A stretch of 64,000 nucleotides of DNA from an uncultured Williamsia sp. (GTDB lineage: Bacteria; Actinomycetota; Actinomycetes; Mycobacteriales; Mycobacteriaceae). Below are positions 8,922 to 21,426 of the stretch, in pieces. The notes beneath the pieces are model-generated. The model searched no databases. It saw only the letters and a program-made list of their open reading frames with translations, and had not been told where the DNA came from. The translations under genes were made by a program, and so were the position numbers. The stretch spans positions 124,001-188,000 of the forward strand of contig NZ_CANLWM010000002.1 of the NCBI RefSeq assembly GCF_947494875.1. Direction: 5' to 3'. The stretch's first letter is position 1, and every line of letters starts with the position of its first letter.

Positions 8922-9656
8922 ATGGGACGCGTCGACGGCAAGGTCGTGCTCATCAGCGGCGGTGCGCGCGGGATAGGAGCGGCCGACGCCGCCGCACTCG
9001 TCGCGGAGGGGGCGGCGGTCGTCATCGGCGACGTCCTCGACGACGAGGGGCGCGCCGCGGCAGAGGCGCTGGGCGACGCAGCCACCTACGTCCACCTGGA
9101 CGTGACGCAACCGGCCGACTGGGCGGCGGCCGTCGAGACCGCGGTCAGCACCCAAGGGTCGTTGACCGGCCTGGTGAACAACGCCGGTGTCGCCAACGGG
9201 GCGACGCTGCAGGACTTCCGGCACGACAAGTGGCAGCAGATCATCGACGTCAACCTCACCGGCACGTTCCTGGGTATGCAGGCCGCGGCCGACGCGCTCA
9301 CCGCATCGACGAACGGGTCGATCGTCAACATGTCCTCGATCGAGGGCATGCGGGGGACGCCGTGGGCCCACGGGTACGTCGCGACGAAGTGGGCGGTCCG
9401 CGGCATCACCAAATCCGTTGCCGCGGAGTTGGCCCCGCATGTGCGGGTGAACTCGATCCACCCCGGGTTGATCCGCACCCCGATGACCGAGGGGATCCCC
9501 GACGACATGCTCACCATCCCCCTGGGGCGGCCGGCACAGCCCGAGGAGATCGCCTCGTTCGTCCTGTTCCTGCTCTCCGACGAGTCGTCCTACGCGACCG
9601 GGTCCGAGTTCGTCGTCGACGGCGGCGTCATCAACAACATCCCGCACAAGTTCTGA
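8922..9656 (+). CDS. Short-chain dehydrogenase/reductase (hydroxysteroid-dehydrogenase-like)
   Basis: This 244-residue classical SDR has the cofactor motif SGGARGIG (12-19), an Asp after strand 2 suggesting NAD(H) preference (IGDVLD), NNAG (86-89), and a catalytic set of Ser138/139, Tyr152 and Lys156 (GYVATK). The overall sequence resembles FabG3-type 3-alpha/20-beta-hydroxysteroid dehydrogenases of actinobacteria. Substrate is inferred only. AGAAGGGA lies about 9 nt before the ATG. It is the second gene of a probable two-gene operon starting at 7795 and converges on a response regulator, whose stop is 4 nt away. Confidence 0.85.
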   Translation: MGRVDGKVVLISGGARGIGAADAAALVAEGAAVVIGDVLDDEGRAAAEALGDAATYVHLDVTQPADWAAAVETAVSTQGSLTGLVNNAGVANGATLQDFRHDKWQQIIDVNLTGTFLGMQAAADALTASTNGSIVNMSSIEGMRGTPWAHGYVATKWAVRGITKSVAAELAPHVRVNSIHPGLIRTPMTEGIPDDMLTIPLGRPAQPEEIASFVLFLLSDESSYATGSEFVVDGGVINNIPHKF

Positions 9657-9660
9657 CGCG

Positions 9661-10311
9661 TCAGCGCACCCCGTTCTCGTAGGCGAACACGACGGCCTGC
9701 GCGCGGTCACGCAGACCCAGTTTCGCCAGTACCTTCCCGACGTGCGTCTTCACGGTCTGCTCGGCGACGAACAGTGCCGCGGCGATCTCCGCGTTCGACT
9801 CTCCCGCGGCGATGTGGTCGAGCACCTCGCGCTCGCGGGCGGTCAGCGTCGTCAGTGAGGCGTCGGCGGCCGCAGACGCCGGTCGACGCCCGGTGACCTC
9901 GGCGATGAGACGTCGGGTGACCGACGGCGCCAGCAGGGCTTCGCCGGCCGCGACCACCCGGACCGCGCGGACGAGCTCGTCGGCCGGCGCGTCCTTCAGC
10001 ATGAAGCCCGACGCCCCGGCCCGCAGCGCCTCGTACACGTAGTCGTCGATGTCGAACGTGGTCAGCATCAACACTTTCGGCTGATGGCCGGAACCGGAAC
10101 CGAGGAGCGCGCGCGTCGCCGCGAGCCCGTCCATCCGGGGCATCCGCACGTCCATCAGGACGACGTCGGGCCGGAGGCGCCGGACCTCCGCGACGGCTGT
10201 CACGCCGTCCGGGGCGTCCCCGATCACCGAGATGTCGGTCTGCGCGGCGAGAAGCGCACCGAATCCCTGGCGCACCATCGCCTGGTCGTCGGCGATGAAG
10301 ACGGTCGTCAC
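9661..10311 (-). CDS. LuxR-family (NarL-type) two-component response regulator
   Basis: The 216-residue protein has a receiver domain (1-120) with the acidic pocket D8/D9, phospho-acceptor D54 (VLMDVRMP), T85 and K107 (FMLKDA), then a LuxR helix-turn-helix (about 150-210; LTAREREVLDHIAAGESNAEIA). It should bind DNA when phosphorylated by the kinase encoded just upstream. Its start overlaps the kinase stop (ATGA), so expression is coupled. The targets are unknown; the accessory secreted hydrolases on both sides are obvious candidates, but nothing in the sequence proves it. Confidence 0.93.
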   Translation of the reverse strand: MTTVFIADDQAMVRQGFGALLAAQTDISVIGDAPDGVTAVAEVRRLRPDVVLMDVRMPRMDGLAATRALLGSGSGHQPKVLMLTTFDIDDYVYEALRAGASGFMLKDAPADELVRAVRVVAAGEALLAPSVTRRLIAEVTGRRPASAAADASLTTLTAREREVLDHIAAGESNAEIAAALFVAEQTVKTHVGKVLAKLGLRDRAQAVVFAYENGVR

Positions 10312-11588
10312 CGCGGCCCCTTGCCCGTCGGGCCATGGCCGACGGCCAGCGCCGGGACCCGCCCGCCCCGCAGGGGCAGCGACGCCTCGACGACGAACTG
10401 CGCCGGTTCGCCGTCGCGCGGCGCCTCACGCGGCCCGATCGACGACGAACCACCCACCGCTCGAGCACGTTCGGCCATGCCAGGGATCCCGTGCCCACCG
10501 GAGGTGGATGCGGCATCGTCGTGCGGAGGCGTTCTCGGGTTCTCGACCCGGACCACGAGACCGTCGGGGCCGCCGGTCAGGGACACCGTGATCGGGGCAC
10601 CGGGAGCATGGCGTACCGCGTTGGCGAGGCCTTCCTGCACGATGCGATAGGCCGCGACCGCGACGCCCTCGGACACGGCGGTCGCGTCGATGTCGCAGTG
10701 GTGCTCGACGACGACACCGGCCGTGCGGGTCGCGTCGACGAGCGCACGGATGTCGCCGATGCCGGGTGCCGGGGCCTGCGGCACGGTCTCGCCGTCGACC
10801 CGCAGCACACCCAGGAGCTGCCGTACCTCGTCCAGTGCCTCGCGTGCCATATCGGCGATCGACTGCAGTTCGGCGTCGGCCTCGGGCCCGATCCCCTCGA
10901 CGCGGTAGCGGGCTGTCTGCGCCGCGACCACCACCACCGACATCCGGTGTGCGACCACGTCATGCAGGTCACGGGCGATCCGCGCGCGATCGGCGAGGAC
11001 CGCGGTCCGCGCGTCGGCCACGTCCTTCATCGCGCTCTCCTGGGCGAGATCTCTCCGAGACCGGACCACGACACGCAGGAGACCGCACACGACGAACAGC
11101 ACGGTCATCCCGGCGATCCACCCGGCGCGCGCCCCGGGGGGCGCCGTGATCGCGAACACCACACACACGCCGAGCCAGGAAAGCGGCAGCGACCGCAGCG
11201 AACCCCGCAGCGACGTCATCCCCGCCAACACGACGATCGCGATGATGTGCACCACGGTGATCCGCCACTCCCACCCACCGACGCGCGGGACGGCGACGCC
11301 CAGCACGACGGCGGACGCCAGTGAGATGGCCAGCCCGAGATCGGGTCTCGCCCACGCGAGGGCCACCGGGAACGCGGCGAGTCCCGCCGCGACCGGCATC
11401 AGGACGACGAGCAGCGAGTGCGTGAGCGGAAGTGTCGGCCAGGCGACGGAGAACAGGACCAGTCCTGCGAGCAGGAACAGCAGGTTGATCCGGCGGCCGA
11501 GGAAGGCGACCACCGCGGGGTCCGACATCAGGGGGACGGCACGGAGGTGCGTTCGCACCTGTCGCAGACGTCCCCGGCTCACGATCAC
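10308..11588 (-). CDS. Two-component sensor histidine kinase (HisKA_3 type)
   Basis: This 426-residue protein has five to six membrane helices in the first 175 residues with very short loops, then a HisKA_3 dimerisation domain with phospho-acceptor His209 (RIARDLHDVVAHR) and an HATPase_c domain (IVQEGLANAVRHAPGAP as the N box, GGHGIPGMAERA as a G box). The lack of an extracellular sensor domain suggests sensing within the membrane, as in DesK/LiaS-like kinases. It pairs with the response regulator that overlaps its stop. The start is GTG at 11588; a second GTG two codons in is possible. Confidence 0.92.
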   Translation of the reverse strand: MIVSRGRLRQVRTHLRAVPLMSDPAVVAFLGRRINLLFLLAGLVLFSVAWPTLPLTHSLLVVLMPVAAGLAAFPVALAWARPDLGLAISLASAVVLGVAVPRVGGWEWRITVVHIIAIVVLAGMTSLRGSLRSLPLSWLGVCVVFAITAPPGARAGWIAGMTVLFVVCGLLRVVVRSRRDLAQESAMKDVADARTAVLADRARIARDLHDVVAHRMSVVVVAAQTARYRVEGIGPEADAELQSIADMAREALDEVRQLLGVLRVDGETVPQAPAPGIGDIRALVDATRTAGVVVEHHCDIDATAVSEGVAVAAYRIVQEGLANAVRHAPGAPITVSLTGGPDGLVVRVENPRTPPHDDAASTSGGHGIPGMAERARAVGGSSSIGPREAPRDGEPAQFVVEASLPLRGGRVPALAVGHGPTGKGPR

Positions 11589-11752
11589 AGTGCGACGGTA
11601 GTTCCCGCAGCGACCGCTGTCGTCATACCCAGGTAGCAGACCTCTCCCCCGTCGGTCGGAGGGCCTCGGCGTCCGATGTCGCCCCTGCGGGGGTCCGCGG
11701 TCGGCCCTCGCGGGCGATGTGCGGCGGCGCCCGCCGTTCCTAGCGTCGCCTC

Positions 11753-12337
11753 ATGGCATCGCACCCACCGCTCACCGAACGTCGAACAGTACTGGTCGCA
11801 ACACTTCTCGGGATGGCGGCGGTGTTCGTCGTCCTCCTCGGAGACCAGCGACCGGCGACACCCGATCCGGCCGACCTCGCCACCCCGGCCGGCGCCGCGG
11901 TGGTGGCGCTCACCGGCCCGCGTCCGATGACCGCGCTCCATGCGCTGGGCGACCCGGAGCACGTCCTCGGGTACCGTCCGTCGATCGTCGACGGCCACCC
12001 GGCGAACCCGCACGGTGGGTGCTCGTCCCCGGTGCCGATGCCCGGCCGCTTCGAACCACTGTGCCGCATCCACGACCTCGGCTACGACCTGCTGCGGGCC
12101 GCCGCGCGGGCCGGACACCCGTTGGGGCCGTGGGCACGACTGCGCCTCGACGCGAGTCTGGTCGCTGCGATGGACGACAGCTGTCGAGACCCCCTGTGCC
12201 GTGCTGCCGCCGAGACCGCGCGGGTGGCGCTGGCGGTGAACACCTGGCGGCAGCGCGACGGCGTGCCGGTGGTCGAGAGCACGCAGACCATCGCGACGTC
12301 GGTGGTGGACCGGCTCGTCGTCGCGGTGGCACCGTGA
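11753..12337 (+). CDS. Phospholipase A2-like secreted protein (paralog 2)
   Basis: This 194-residue protein is a second copy of the family at 6882-7727. It has an N-terminal hydrophobic segment (about 11-28, signal peptide or anchor) and the same core: NPHGGCSSP, then LCRIHDLGYDLLR with His107-Asp108, a distal Cys pair (SCRDPLC) and the shared C-terminal block QRDGVPVVES. It lacks the C-terminal membrane helix and Pro-rich tail of paralog 1. A TAGCGT -10-like element ends 6 nt before the ATG, so the mRNA is probably leaderless. Its stop overlaps the next start (GTGA), tying it to a membrane alpha/beta-hydrolase; this suggests joint action on lipid esters. Activity is inferred from motifs. Confidence 0.7.
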   Translation: MASHPPLTERRTVLVATLLGMAAVFVVLLGDQRPATPDPADLATPAGAAVVALTGPRPMTALHALGDPEHVLGYRPSIVDGHPANPHGGCSSPVPMPGRFEPLCRIHDLGYDLLRAAARAGHPLGPWARLRLDASLVAAMDDSCRDPLCRAAAETARVALAVNTWRQRDGVPVVESTQTIATSVVDRLVVAVAP

Positions 12338-13542
12338 GACCGCCACTGCGACCCGCCGGGACGGTCGGTGCGCTGGCCGGCGCGGCGATCGCTCTGGCCC
12401 CGAACTGCCTTCCGCGCGATCAGTCCGTCCAGGTGGTGCTGCTGGGTGCCTCGGTGATCACCGGTGCAGCCGCGGGCACGGTCGTCGGCTGTGCTGTGCG
12501 TGGACCGCGCAGGACCGACACCGGCCCCACTGTCGCGCTGACCGTCGTCGCGCTCGTCGTCTACTGCGTGCTCGTGGCCGCGAACACCATGTGGCAGTGG
12601 GCGTTGCGCACCGCGATTCCCGGGATGGCGCCACTCGGACCGGGCTGGGTGCCGTGGTCCCTCACGCCGATCCTCGTGCTGTGTGCGCGCTCGGCGCGGA
12701 CGCAGCGACCTGCCCGGCGACTCGTCGTCGCCGCGGTCGTCATGGCGTCTGTCGCGTCTGCAGGCGTGGCACCCGCGTCGACCGGCGTCGCGGCATCCGC
12801 GGCGGCGGGTCAGCCGACCGTCGTGACCGGCACGGTGGACGCACGGAGCGCGGGACCCGTCGCCATCCACCGCGGTGCGCAGGACGTCGTCGCACGGTGG
12901 CGTGCGGCCGGCGGGATGTCGCGGCACGCAGTCGTGGTCGCGGTGCCGACCGGGTCGGGGTGGGTGGACCCCGACGCCGTCATCGGGTTCCGGGAGCGGT
13001 TCGGGGGTGATGTGGTCGTGGTGTCGCTGGCGTACGACCACCGACCCAGCTGGCGGGCATTCGTGAGTGGCACCGGCCCGGCGATCGCCCTCACCGCCGA
13101 GGTCGGCGACGCCCTCGCCACCGCACCCGCGGCGCGCAGACCGGCGCTGTACCTCTACGGGCAGAGCCTCGGTGCGGTCGGGGCCGACGCCGCTCGCCGA
13201 TGGGCGCTGACGCATCACATCCCGGTCTGTACCACCGTGGTGGTGGGGGCACCGGCGGGAACGGTTGCGCAGCAGGCGGATCGACGCGTCGTCATCGTGA
13301 ACGGCAGCGATCCCGTCGCGCGGTGGTCACCGTCGCTGCTGTGGGCACCGCCGCACCGGACCGAGCACACCGACATCCCCCGGGCACCGTGGTTCCCCGT
13401 CGCGAGTTTCGTGCAGACGAGTGTGGACCTGCTCGGCGCCCTGTCGTTCCCGGCCGGGCACGGCCACCAGTACGGCACCGAACAGGGTCACGTCCCGCTG
13501 TGCAGGCGGTCGGATCAGATCGCGCCGCGCGCGGCCTCGTAG
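12334..13542 (+). CDS. Membrane alpha/beta-hydrolase (Abhydrolase_9 type)
   Basis: The 402-residue protein begins at GTG 12334, inside the GTGA overlap with the PLA2-like gene. It has about four hydrophobic segments in the first 160 residues, then a hydrolase domain with the nucleophile elbow YGQSLGAVG and late family landmarks [32 protein letters not shown] and GHGHQY (probable catalytic His). This matches the PF15420/PF10081 membrane-hydrolase architecture. Substrate is unknown; esterase or lipase activity at the outer face of the membrane is the natural guess. Its 3' end overlaps the 3' end of gatA by 28 nt (convergent). Confidence 0.75.
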   Translation: MRPPLRPAGTVGALAGAAIALAPNCLPRDQSVQVVLLGASVITGAAAGTVVGCAVRGPRRTDTGPTVALTVVALVVYCVLVAANTMWQWALRTAIPGMAPLGPGWVPWSLTPILVLCARSARTQRPARRLVVAAVVMASVASAGVAPASTGVAASAAAGQPTVVTGTVDARSAGPVAIHRGAQDVVARWRAAGGMSRHAVVVAVPTGSGWVDPDAVIGFRERFGGDVVVVSLAYDHRPSWRAFVSGTGPAIALTAEVGDALATAPAARRPALYLYGQSLGAVGADAARRWALTHHIPVCTTVVVGAPAGTVAQQADRRVVIVNGSDPVARWSPSLLWAPPHRTEHTDIPRAPWFPVASFVQTSVDLLGALSFPAGHGHQYGTEQGHVPLCRRSDQIAPRAAS

Positions 13543-15002
13543 GCGGCACCCACTCGGTAGAGACGGTCGTCGGCCTGCGCCGGCGCCATGATCTGCAGAC
13601 CCACCGGCAGACCGTCGTCGGCCGACAGTCCCGACGGCACACTCATCGCGCAGTTGCCGGCGAGGTTGACCGGCAGGGTGCACAGGTCGAAGAGGTACAT
13701 CGCGAGCGGGTCGTCGACCTTCTCCCCCAGCCGGAACGCCGTGGTCGGGGTGGTCGGCGAGACGAGTACGTCGACGTCGGCGAAGGCCTTCTCGAAGTCA
13801 CGGGCGATCAGCGTGCGGACCCGCAACGCCTGGCCGTAGTACTTCTCGTAGTAACCCGACGACAACGCGTAGGTCCCGATCATGATGCGACGCTTGACCT
13901 CCGGCCCGAAACCCGCAGCGCGTGTGAGGGCCATGACCTCCTCGGCGGAGTGCGAGCCGTCGTCGCCGACGCGCAGGCCATAGCGCATCGCGTCGAACCG
14001 GGCGAGGTTCGAGCTGACCTCGGAGGGGAGGATCAGGTAGTACGCGCCCAGCGCGTAGCCGAAGTGCGGGCACGAGACCTCGACGATCTCGGCGCCCCGC
14101 GCGGAGAGCTGGTCCACCGCGGCGGTGAACGACGACAGCACGCCCGGCTGATACCCCTCCCCCGACAGCTCGCGGACGATGCCGACCTTCACCCCCGACA
14201 GATCGCCCTCGGCCCCGGCACGGGCCGCGCCGACGACGTCGGGCACGGGCGCGTCGATCGAGGTGGAGTCGCGCGGGTCGTGTCCGGCGATCACCTGGTG
14301 CAGCAGAGCGGTGTCGAGCACGGTGCGGGCGCACGGACCGCCCTGGTCGAGCGACGACGCACAGGCGACGAGGCCGTACCGCGAGACGGTGCCGTAGGTG
14401 GGCTTCACCCCGACGGTCGCGGTGACCGCGGCGGGCTGTCGGACCGAACCGCCGGTGTCGGTGCCGATCGCCAGCGGCGCCTGGTACGACGCGAGCGCCG
14501 CGGCGCTGCCGCCGCCGGAGCCACCCGGGATGCGGTCGGTGTCCCAGGGGTTCCGCGTCAGCTGGTAGGCCGAGTTCTCGGTCGAGCTGCCCATGGCGAA
14601 CTCGTCCATGTTGGTCTTGCCGAGGATCGGGATCCCGGCCTCGCGCAGACGGCGGGCTACCGTCGCGTCGTACGGCGGCACCCAGCCCTCGAGGATCTTC
14701 GACCCGCAGGTCGTCGGGGCATCGGTGGTGGTGAAGACGTCCTTCACCGCGATCGGCACACCCGCCAGCGGCGACACCGGCGCGCTGCCGTCGGCGATCG
14801 CGTCGTCGACGGCCCGCGCCGCGGCGAGTGCGGCGTCGGCGCCGACGTGGAGGAACGCCCCGAGGTCACCGTCGATCTCCGCGATCTGGTCGAGGTGGGC
14901 CTGCGTCACCTCGACCGAGGAGAGGTCGCGGGAGTGGACGCGCTGGGCGAGCGTCGCAGCGTCGAGACCGGTGATGTCACCGGCCGGGCGGATCGCGGTC
15001 AC
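13515..15002 (-). CDS. gatA: Aspartyl/glutamyl-tRNA amidotransferase subunit A
   Basis: This 495-residue amidase-signature protein releases ammonia from glutamine for GatCAB. Visible are the catalytic Lys region [10 protein letters not shown] (about residue 78-87), the signature [13 protein letters not shown] (about 155-167) and [12 protein letters not shown] with the cis-Ser/Ser pair (about 175-186). Length is normal. The start is GTG at 15002, overlapping the gatC stop (GTGA). Its end overlaps the convergent hydrolase gene by 28 nt, a sign that the neighbouring accessory block abuts gatA directly. Confidence 0.97.
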   Translation of the reverse strand: MTAIRPAGDITGLDAATLAQRVHSRDLSSVEVTQAHLDQIAEIDGDLGAFLHVGADAALAAARAVDDAIADGSAPVSPLAGVPIAVKDVFTTTDAPTTCGSKILEGWVPPYDATVARRLREAGIPILGKTNMDEFAMGSSTENSAYQLTRNPWDTDRIPGGSGGGSAAALASYQAPLAIGTDTGGSVRQPAAVTATVGVKPTYGTVSRYGLVACASSLDQGGPCARTVLDTALLHQVIAGHDPRDSTSIDAPVPDVVGAARAGAEGDLSGVKVGIVRELSGEGYQPGVLSSFTAAVDQLSARGAEIVEVSCPHFGYALGAYYLILPSEVSSNLARFDAMRYGLRVGDDGSHSAEEVMALTRAAGFGPEVKRRIMIGTYALSSGYYEKYYGQALRVRTLIARDFEKAFADVDVLVSPTTPTTAFRLGEKVDDPLAMYLFDLCTLPVNLAGNCAMSVPSGLSADDGLPVGLQIMAPAQADDRLYRVGAAYEAARGAI

Positions 15003-15298
15003 TGCTCCTCACCCAGGATCTGCGGGACGGCGAACCGCTCCTGCTCCACCGCGGGGGCGCCGGAGAGCGCCTCGTCAGGGGTGAGACCGGGTACCGGCTC
15101 GTCGGGACGCAGCACGTTGGCGAGACCCGCGGGGTGCGCGGTGCCGTCGGTGTCGCTGACGTCGACCTCGGAGATCTGGGCGACGTGGGTGAGGATCGAG
15201 TCGATCTGACCGGCGAACTGGTCGAGCTCGTCGTCGGTCAACGCCAGCCGCGACAGCCGCGCCAGGTGGGCGACCTCGTCCCGGGATATCGCAGACAC
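14999..15298 (-). CDS. gatC: Aspartyl/glutamyl-tRNA amidotransferase subunit C
   Basis: The 99-residue GatC is the small belt-like subunit that ties GatA to GatB. The protein starts [20 protein letters not shown] after a GTG at 15298 with AGAAGGGA upstream, and contains the family helix [17 protein letters not shown] and the conserved LRPDEP. The reading frame is open upstream, but family length and the ribosome site fix this start. It is coupled to gatA by GTGA and diverges from the ACT-domain gene. Confidence 0.95.
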   Translation of the reverse strand: MSAISRDEVAHLARLSRLALTDDELDQFAGQIDSILTHVAQISEVDVSDTDGTAHPAGLANVLRPDEPVPGLTPDEALSGAPAVEQERFAVPQILGEEQ

Positions 15299-15427
15299 GC
15301 CAGGGTCCCTTCTCAGGTGGAGTGGAGTACCCGACAACCCTAGTGGGCCGGCCGTCGCACCCGGCCGGCGGACGTGCGCCGCACGGGCGGACGGCGACGC
15401 GTGCCCACCAGTGCGAGACTGTCCGGC

Positions 15428-16087
15428 GTGTCCTATCTGTTGCGGGTGTACCTGCAGGACCGTCCCGGGAGCCTCGGCCTGCTGGCGGTCTCGTTGGGTT
15501 CGGTCGGGGCCGACATCCTCTCGCTCGACGTGGTCGAGCGCGGCGAGGGCTACGCGGTCGACGACATCGTCGTCGAGGTCGCGCGCGGGTCGCTGCCGGA
15601 CACCCTGATCACCGCGGCAGAGAACATCGACGGCGTGCGTGTGGATTCCATCCGGCCCTACACCGGCGTCCTGGAGACCCATCGCGAGCTCGAACTCGTC
15701 GACGAGATCGCCCGCGCCACCGGCGGGGCGCGCATGCAGCTGCTGGTCGACCTGGCGCCGCGGGTGCTGCGGGTGTCGTGGGCGATGGTCGTCGGTCCGG
15801 CCGCCGGTGGCGTGGTGCAGTTGTTCGGCAGCTCGAGTGCGCCCGAGACACCCCTCGGCGACGGCGACTGGTTGCCCGTCACCGAGCCGGTACAGCTCGA
15901 CCCGGACGCCTCCTGGGTGCCGCAGCCGTGGCGCGACATCGACACCCGGATGGCGGCCGCGCCGATCGGTTCGGCGTCCAAGGCGTTGCTGCTCGGCCGC
16001 TCCGGTGGTCCGGACTTCCGCCCGTCCGAGCTGGCGCGCGTGGGCTATCTCACCCGGATCGTCACCACGGTCCTCGCCACCAGCTGA
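15428..16087 (+). CDS. ACT-domain amino-acid-binding protein
   Basis: This 219-residue protein (GTG at 15428, [16 protein letters not shown]) has an N-terminal ACT domain (residues 1-75) with the ligand-loop DRPGSLG and a second, less clear alpha/beta region (about 85-215). It matches the M. tuberculosis Rv3013 family in length and position between gatC and ligA. ACT domains bind amino acids and regulate enzymes; the partner here is unknown. An ATG 54 nt upstream would add a basic, non-homologous leader, so the GTG is preferred. Confidence 0.88.
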   Translation: MSYLLRVYLQDRPGSLGLLAVSLGSVGADILSLDVVERGEGYAVDDIVVEVARGSLPDTLITAAENIDGVRVDSIRPYTGVLETHRELELVDEIARATGGARMQLLVDLAPRVLRVSWAMVVGPAAGGVVQLFGSSSAPETPLGDGDWLPVTEPVQLDPDASWVPQPWRDIDTRMAAAPIGSASKALLLGRSGGPDFRPSELARVGYLTRIVTTVLATS

Positions 16088-16123
16088 GGCGCGCAGGTCT
16101 GTGCTCCGGGCGCCCGCTGACCA

Positions 16124-18651
<2,528 letters not shown>

Positions 18652-18691
18652 CGACTCGGTCCCCGGCGCACGGTGTGGAATCCTGGTCGCC

Positions 18692-19276
18692 ATGCGGGGA
18701 GCGGTGCGGGACTACTGGTGGGCCGCGCTCGTCGTGCCGCTGTCCGTCGTCCTCACCGTCGTCCTCATCGGGGGCGCAGGACGTCACGACGACGGCCGCA
18801 CCGAGACCGTGTCCGCGGCGGTGACGTCGTCGGCCCCCAGCGCGACACCGACACAGTCGGCGCAGCAGATCGCCGACGCACAGGCCTGCCGCACGACGTC
18901 GGGACCGCGCACCGTCGCGGTGAGCATCGGCAGACAGCGGATGTGGCTGTGCTCCGGCTCGTCGACCGTGGTCGCCTCACCCGTCACCACCGGTATCGAC
19001 ACGCCGATCGACCGCACCCCGGTCGGCTCCTGGACGATCATCGACCGGGAGACCGATCGGTTCCTGGTCGGACCCGACTACCGCGTGTTCGTGCACTACT
19101 GGCTGCAGTTCTTCGGCGACTACGGATTCCACGACTCGCCGTGGCAGGACTTCCCCTACGGCGACCCGAGGTATCGGTCGTCGGGTTCGCGTGGATGCGT
19201 GCACGTCCCGGAACCGATGATGGCGCGGCTCTACGACTGGGCGACGCTCGGCACGCGCGTGACCATCAGCGCCTGA
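18692..19276 (+). CDS. L,D-transpeptidase (YkuD domain)
   Basis: This 194-residue exported protein has one N-terminal membrane segment (about 10-28), a Ser/Thr/Ala linker and a YkuD catalytic domain (about 70-194). The active-site block HDSPWQDF...SSGSRGCVHVP holds His and nucleophile Cys169 (SRGCVH). Such enzymes form 3-3 cross-links in peptidoglycan or attach proteins to it. It lacks the N-terminal Ig-like domains of mycobacterial LdtMt2, so it is a short form. The ATG at 18692 immediately precedes the membrane segment. Confidence 0.9.
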   Translation: MRGAVRDYWWAALVVPLSVVLTVVLIGGAGRHDDGRTETVSAAVTSSAPSATPTQSAQQIADAQACRTTSGPRTVAVSIGRQRMWLCSGSSTVVASPVTTGIDTPIDRTPVGSWTIIDRETDRFLVGPDYRVFVHYWLQFFGDYGFHDSPWQDFPYGDPRYRSSGSRGCVHVPEPMMARLYDWATLGTRVTISA

Positions 19277-19285
19277 CCGCGTCGT

Positions 19286-20317
19286 TCAGCGGTGGTGCAG
19301 CTCGTCGGCCACCGCGGTGCAGACGGCGAGCACGGCCGCGGCCCGCTCCGACGACACGCCCGCCAACCCGCAGCTCGGGGTGACGAGCATCTGCTCCGAC
19401 AACACGGAGTGGTCGAGCCCGATGGTGTCGGCGAGGGCGACGAGACGGTCGGTGACGTCCTCCGCCTGCTGCACCGGTCCCGGCCCGGCGGCGGGCACCG
19501 CACCGGCGAGGACGACCCGACCTGCGTCCACGGCCTCGCCGAGTCCGTCGAGGTCCTCGGTGCGCGAGCGGCCGGAGCCGAGCCGGCCCAGGTCGAGCGA
19601 GAGGCCCCACAGAGGCGTCTGAGCGGCGACGTCCCACGGGAACGCCTCACCGCAGTCGTGCAGGACCACCGGTGCACCGACGCCCTCGCAGAGCGCCGAC
19701 AGGTGCTCGGCGACCACGGCGGGTGGGATGGCGCGGACGGTGTCGAAGCGGGACAGCGGGGTCACGGTTCCCGCGACGACGGACTGCAACGCCGGCTCGT
19801 CGATCTGCACGAGCACCCGGGCACCGAGACGCTTCGCCAGCTCCCGGACGTGGTCGGCGATGCCCTCGGTCAACGATCCGACGACGTCGGTCCAGGCCCC
19901 ACGGTCGGCGACGGCCTTGTGCCCCGTCGCCGTCTCGACACCGGCGGCCAGGGTGAACGGTCCGGTGACCTGCGTCTTCACCCAGGCCTCCGAGCCGCCG
20001 AGACCTCGCGTCTCCCAGATCTCTTGGAGCGCGTCGAGGTCGGCGCGCAAGAGGTCTCGTGCGCTGCGCCGCAGGCCCGAACCGGCCCCGGCGAAACGGA
20101 AGCCGTGGATGCCGACGTCCATCGGCATGTCGACGAGCAGCGCGGCACAGCGTCCGAGCATGTCCGACGCGAGCCCACGAGCGGGCAGCTCGGGCAGATG
20201 CATCAGTGCGACCTCGCCGGCGACGACGTCGGCGGCCGACCGTGGATCGGTGCCGGGCATCGAGCCGATGCCCGTGGCCACGCCGGTGGGTGGGCCCGAC
20301 GAGGCGGGGGTCGTCAC
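19286..20317 (-). CDS. MetE-like (vitamin-B12-independent methionine synthase family) protein
   Basis: This 343-residue protein is a single UROD/MetE-like beta-barrel, about half of full-length MetE. It shows [10 protein letters not shown] (10-23 region), [12 protein letters not shown] (about 135), QIDEPAL (about 190), HDCGEAF (about 235) and a late Cys in VTPSCGLAG (about 320). The His/Cys/Glu/Cys zinc set of the methionine synthase C-terminal domain is plausibly present, with DCG and SCG cysteines. M. tuberculosis has a same-size homologue (Rv3015c) of unproved function. It starts at GTG 20317 overlapping the mnmA stop (GTGA), so it is co-translated with tRNA-thiolation genes. Confidence 0.82.
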   Translation of the reverse strand: MTTPASSGPPTGVATGIGSMPGTDPRSAADVVAGEVALMHLPELPARGLASDMLGRCAALLVDMPMDVGIHGFRFAGAGSGLRRSARDLLRADLDALQEIWETRGLGGSEAWVKTQVTGPFTLAAGVETATGHKAVADRGAWTDVVGSLTEGIADHVRELAKRLGARVLVQIDEPALQSVVAGTVTPLSRFDTVRAIPPAVVAEHLSALCEGVGAPVVLHDCGEAFPWDVAAQTPLWGLSLDLGRLGSGRSRTEDLDGLGEAVDAGRVVLAGAVPAAGPGPVQQAEDVTDRLVALADTIGLDHSVLSEQMLVTPSCGLAGVSSERAAAVLAVCTAVADELHHR

Positions 20318-21423
20318 GCTGCGCTGATCCGGCCACGCGGCGGTGCCGCGCTGATCCGACCGCACCCGATGACGCGGTCGCCGGCCTCGGCGTCCGGGGC
20401 GTAGAGCACCGCCGCCTGCCCTCGGGCCACCCCGGTGAGCGGCTCGTGCAGGTCGACCACGATCCCGGCGCCGTCGTCCACGGCGCGCGCCGTCGCCGGC
20501 GCGAGACCGCCGTGCGCGCGGACCTGCACGACGCAGTCGACGTCGCCGCCGGGCACGGAGCCCGACGTCCAGACGGCGCGCTCGGCACGGATCTCGGTGA
20601 CCGCGAGGTCGGCCGAGGTCCCCACGGTGACCGTCGCGGTCTCGGGGTCGATGGCGGTGACGTAGCGGGGCGCTCCGTCGGCGGCGGGTGCCTCGATGCC
20701 GAGTCCCTTGCGCTGCCCGATGGTGAAACCGTGGATGCCGTCGTGCTCGGCGAGGGTGTCGCCGGTGGTCCTGTCGACGACGAGGCCCGGACGGACGCCG
20801 ATCCGCGCGCCGAGGAACGCGCGCGTGTCCCCGCTGGGGATGAAGCAGATGTCGTGGGAGTCCGGCTTGTCGGCGACGGTGAGTCCGCGCTGCGCGGCCT
20901 CGGCCCGGATCTCCGGCTTCGGGGTGTCGCCGACGGGGAACATGGCGTGCGCCAACTGATCCGCGGTGAGGACGGCAAGGACGTACGACTGGTCCTTGTC
21001 CGCGTCGACGGCGCGGCGCAGCACCCCGTCGTGCAGACGGGCGTAGTGGCCGGTCGCGAGTGCGTCGAACCCGAGCGCGCGCGCCCGGTGGGCCAGCGCC
21101 GAGAACTTGATCTTCTCGTTGCAGGTCAGGCACGGGTTCGGGGTGAGGCCGCGGGCGTACGCGTCGACGAACTCGTCGATGACGTCGTCCCGGAACCGCT
21201 CGGCGAAATCCCAGACGTAGAAAGGGATCCCCAGCACGTCGGCGGCGCGGCGGGCGTCGTCGGCGTCCTCCCGGGAACAGCATCCGCGACTGCCGGTGCG
21301 CAGCGCACCGGGCGCGGTCGACAGGGCCAGATGCACACCGGTGACGTCATGGCCGGCGTCGACCGCGCGTGCCGCGGCCACGGCGGAGTCGACACCACCG
21401 CTCATCGCTGCCAGCACACGCAT
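20314..21423 (-). CDS. mnmA: tRNA-specific 2-thiouridylase
   Basis: This 369-residue enzyme adds sulfur to U34 of Lys, Glu and Gln tRNAs. It has the PP-loop SGGVDS (8-13), the catalytic cysteines in [15 protein letters not shown] and [11 protein letters not shown], and the C-terminal beta-barrel domain ([12 protein letters not shown] onward). The sulfur donor is the cysteine desulfurase encoded 3 nt upstream. The final residues contain a repeated GRISAA. The stop overlaps the start of the MetE-like gene. Confidence 0.96.
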   Translation of the reverse strand: MRVLAAMSGGVDSAVAAARAVDAGHDVTGVHLALSTAPGALRTGSRGCCSREDADDARRAADVLGIPFYVWDFAERFRDDVIDEFVDAYARGLTPNPCLTCNEKIKFSALAHRARALGFDALATGHYARLHDGVLRRAVDADKDQSYVLAVLTADQLAHAMFPVGDTPKPEIRAEAAQRGLTVADKPDSHDICFIPSGDTRAFLGARIGVRPGLVVDRTTGDTLAEHDGIHGFTIGQRKGLGIEAPAADGAPRYVTAIDPETATVTVGTSADLAVTEIRAERAVWTSGSVPGGDVDCVVQVRAHGGLAPATARAVDDGAGIVVDLHEPLTGVARGQAAVLYAPDAEAGDRVIGCGRISAAPPRGRISAA

Positions 21424-21426
21424 CGC

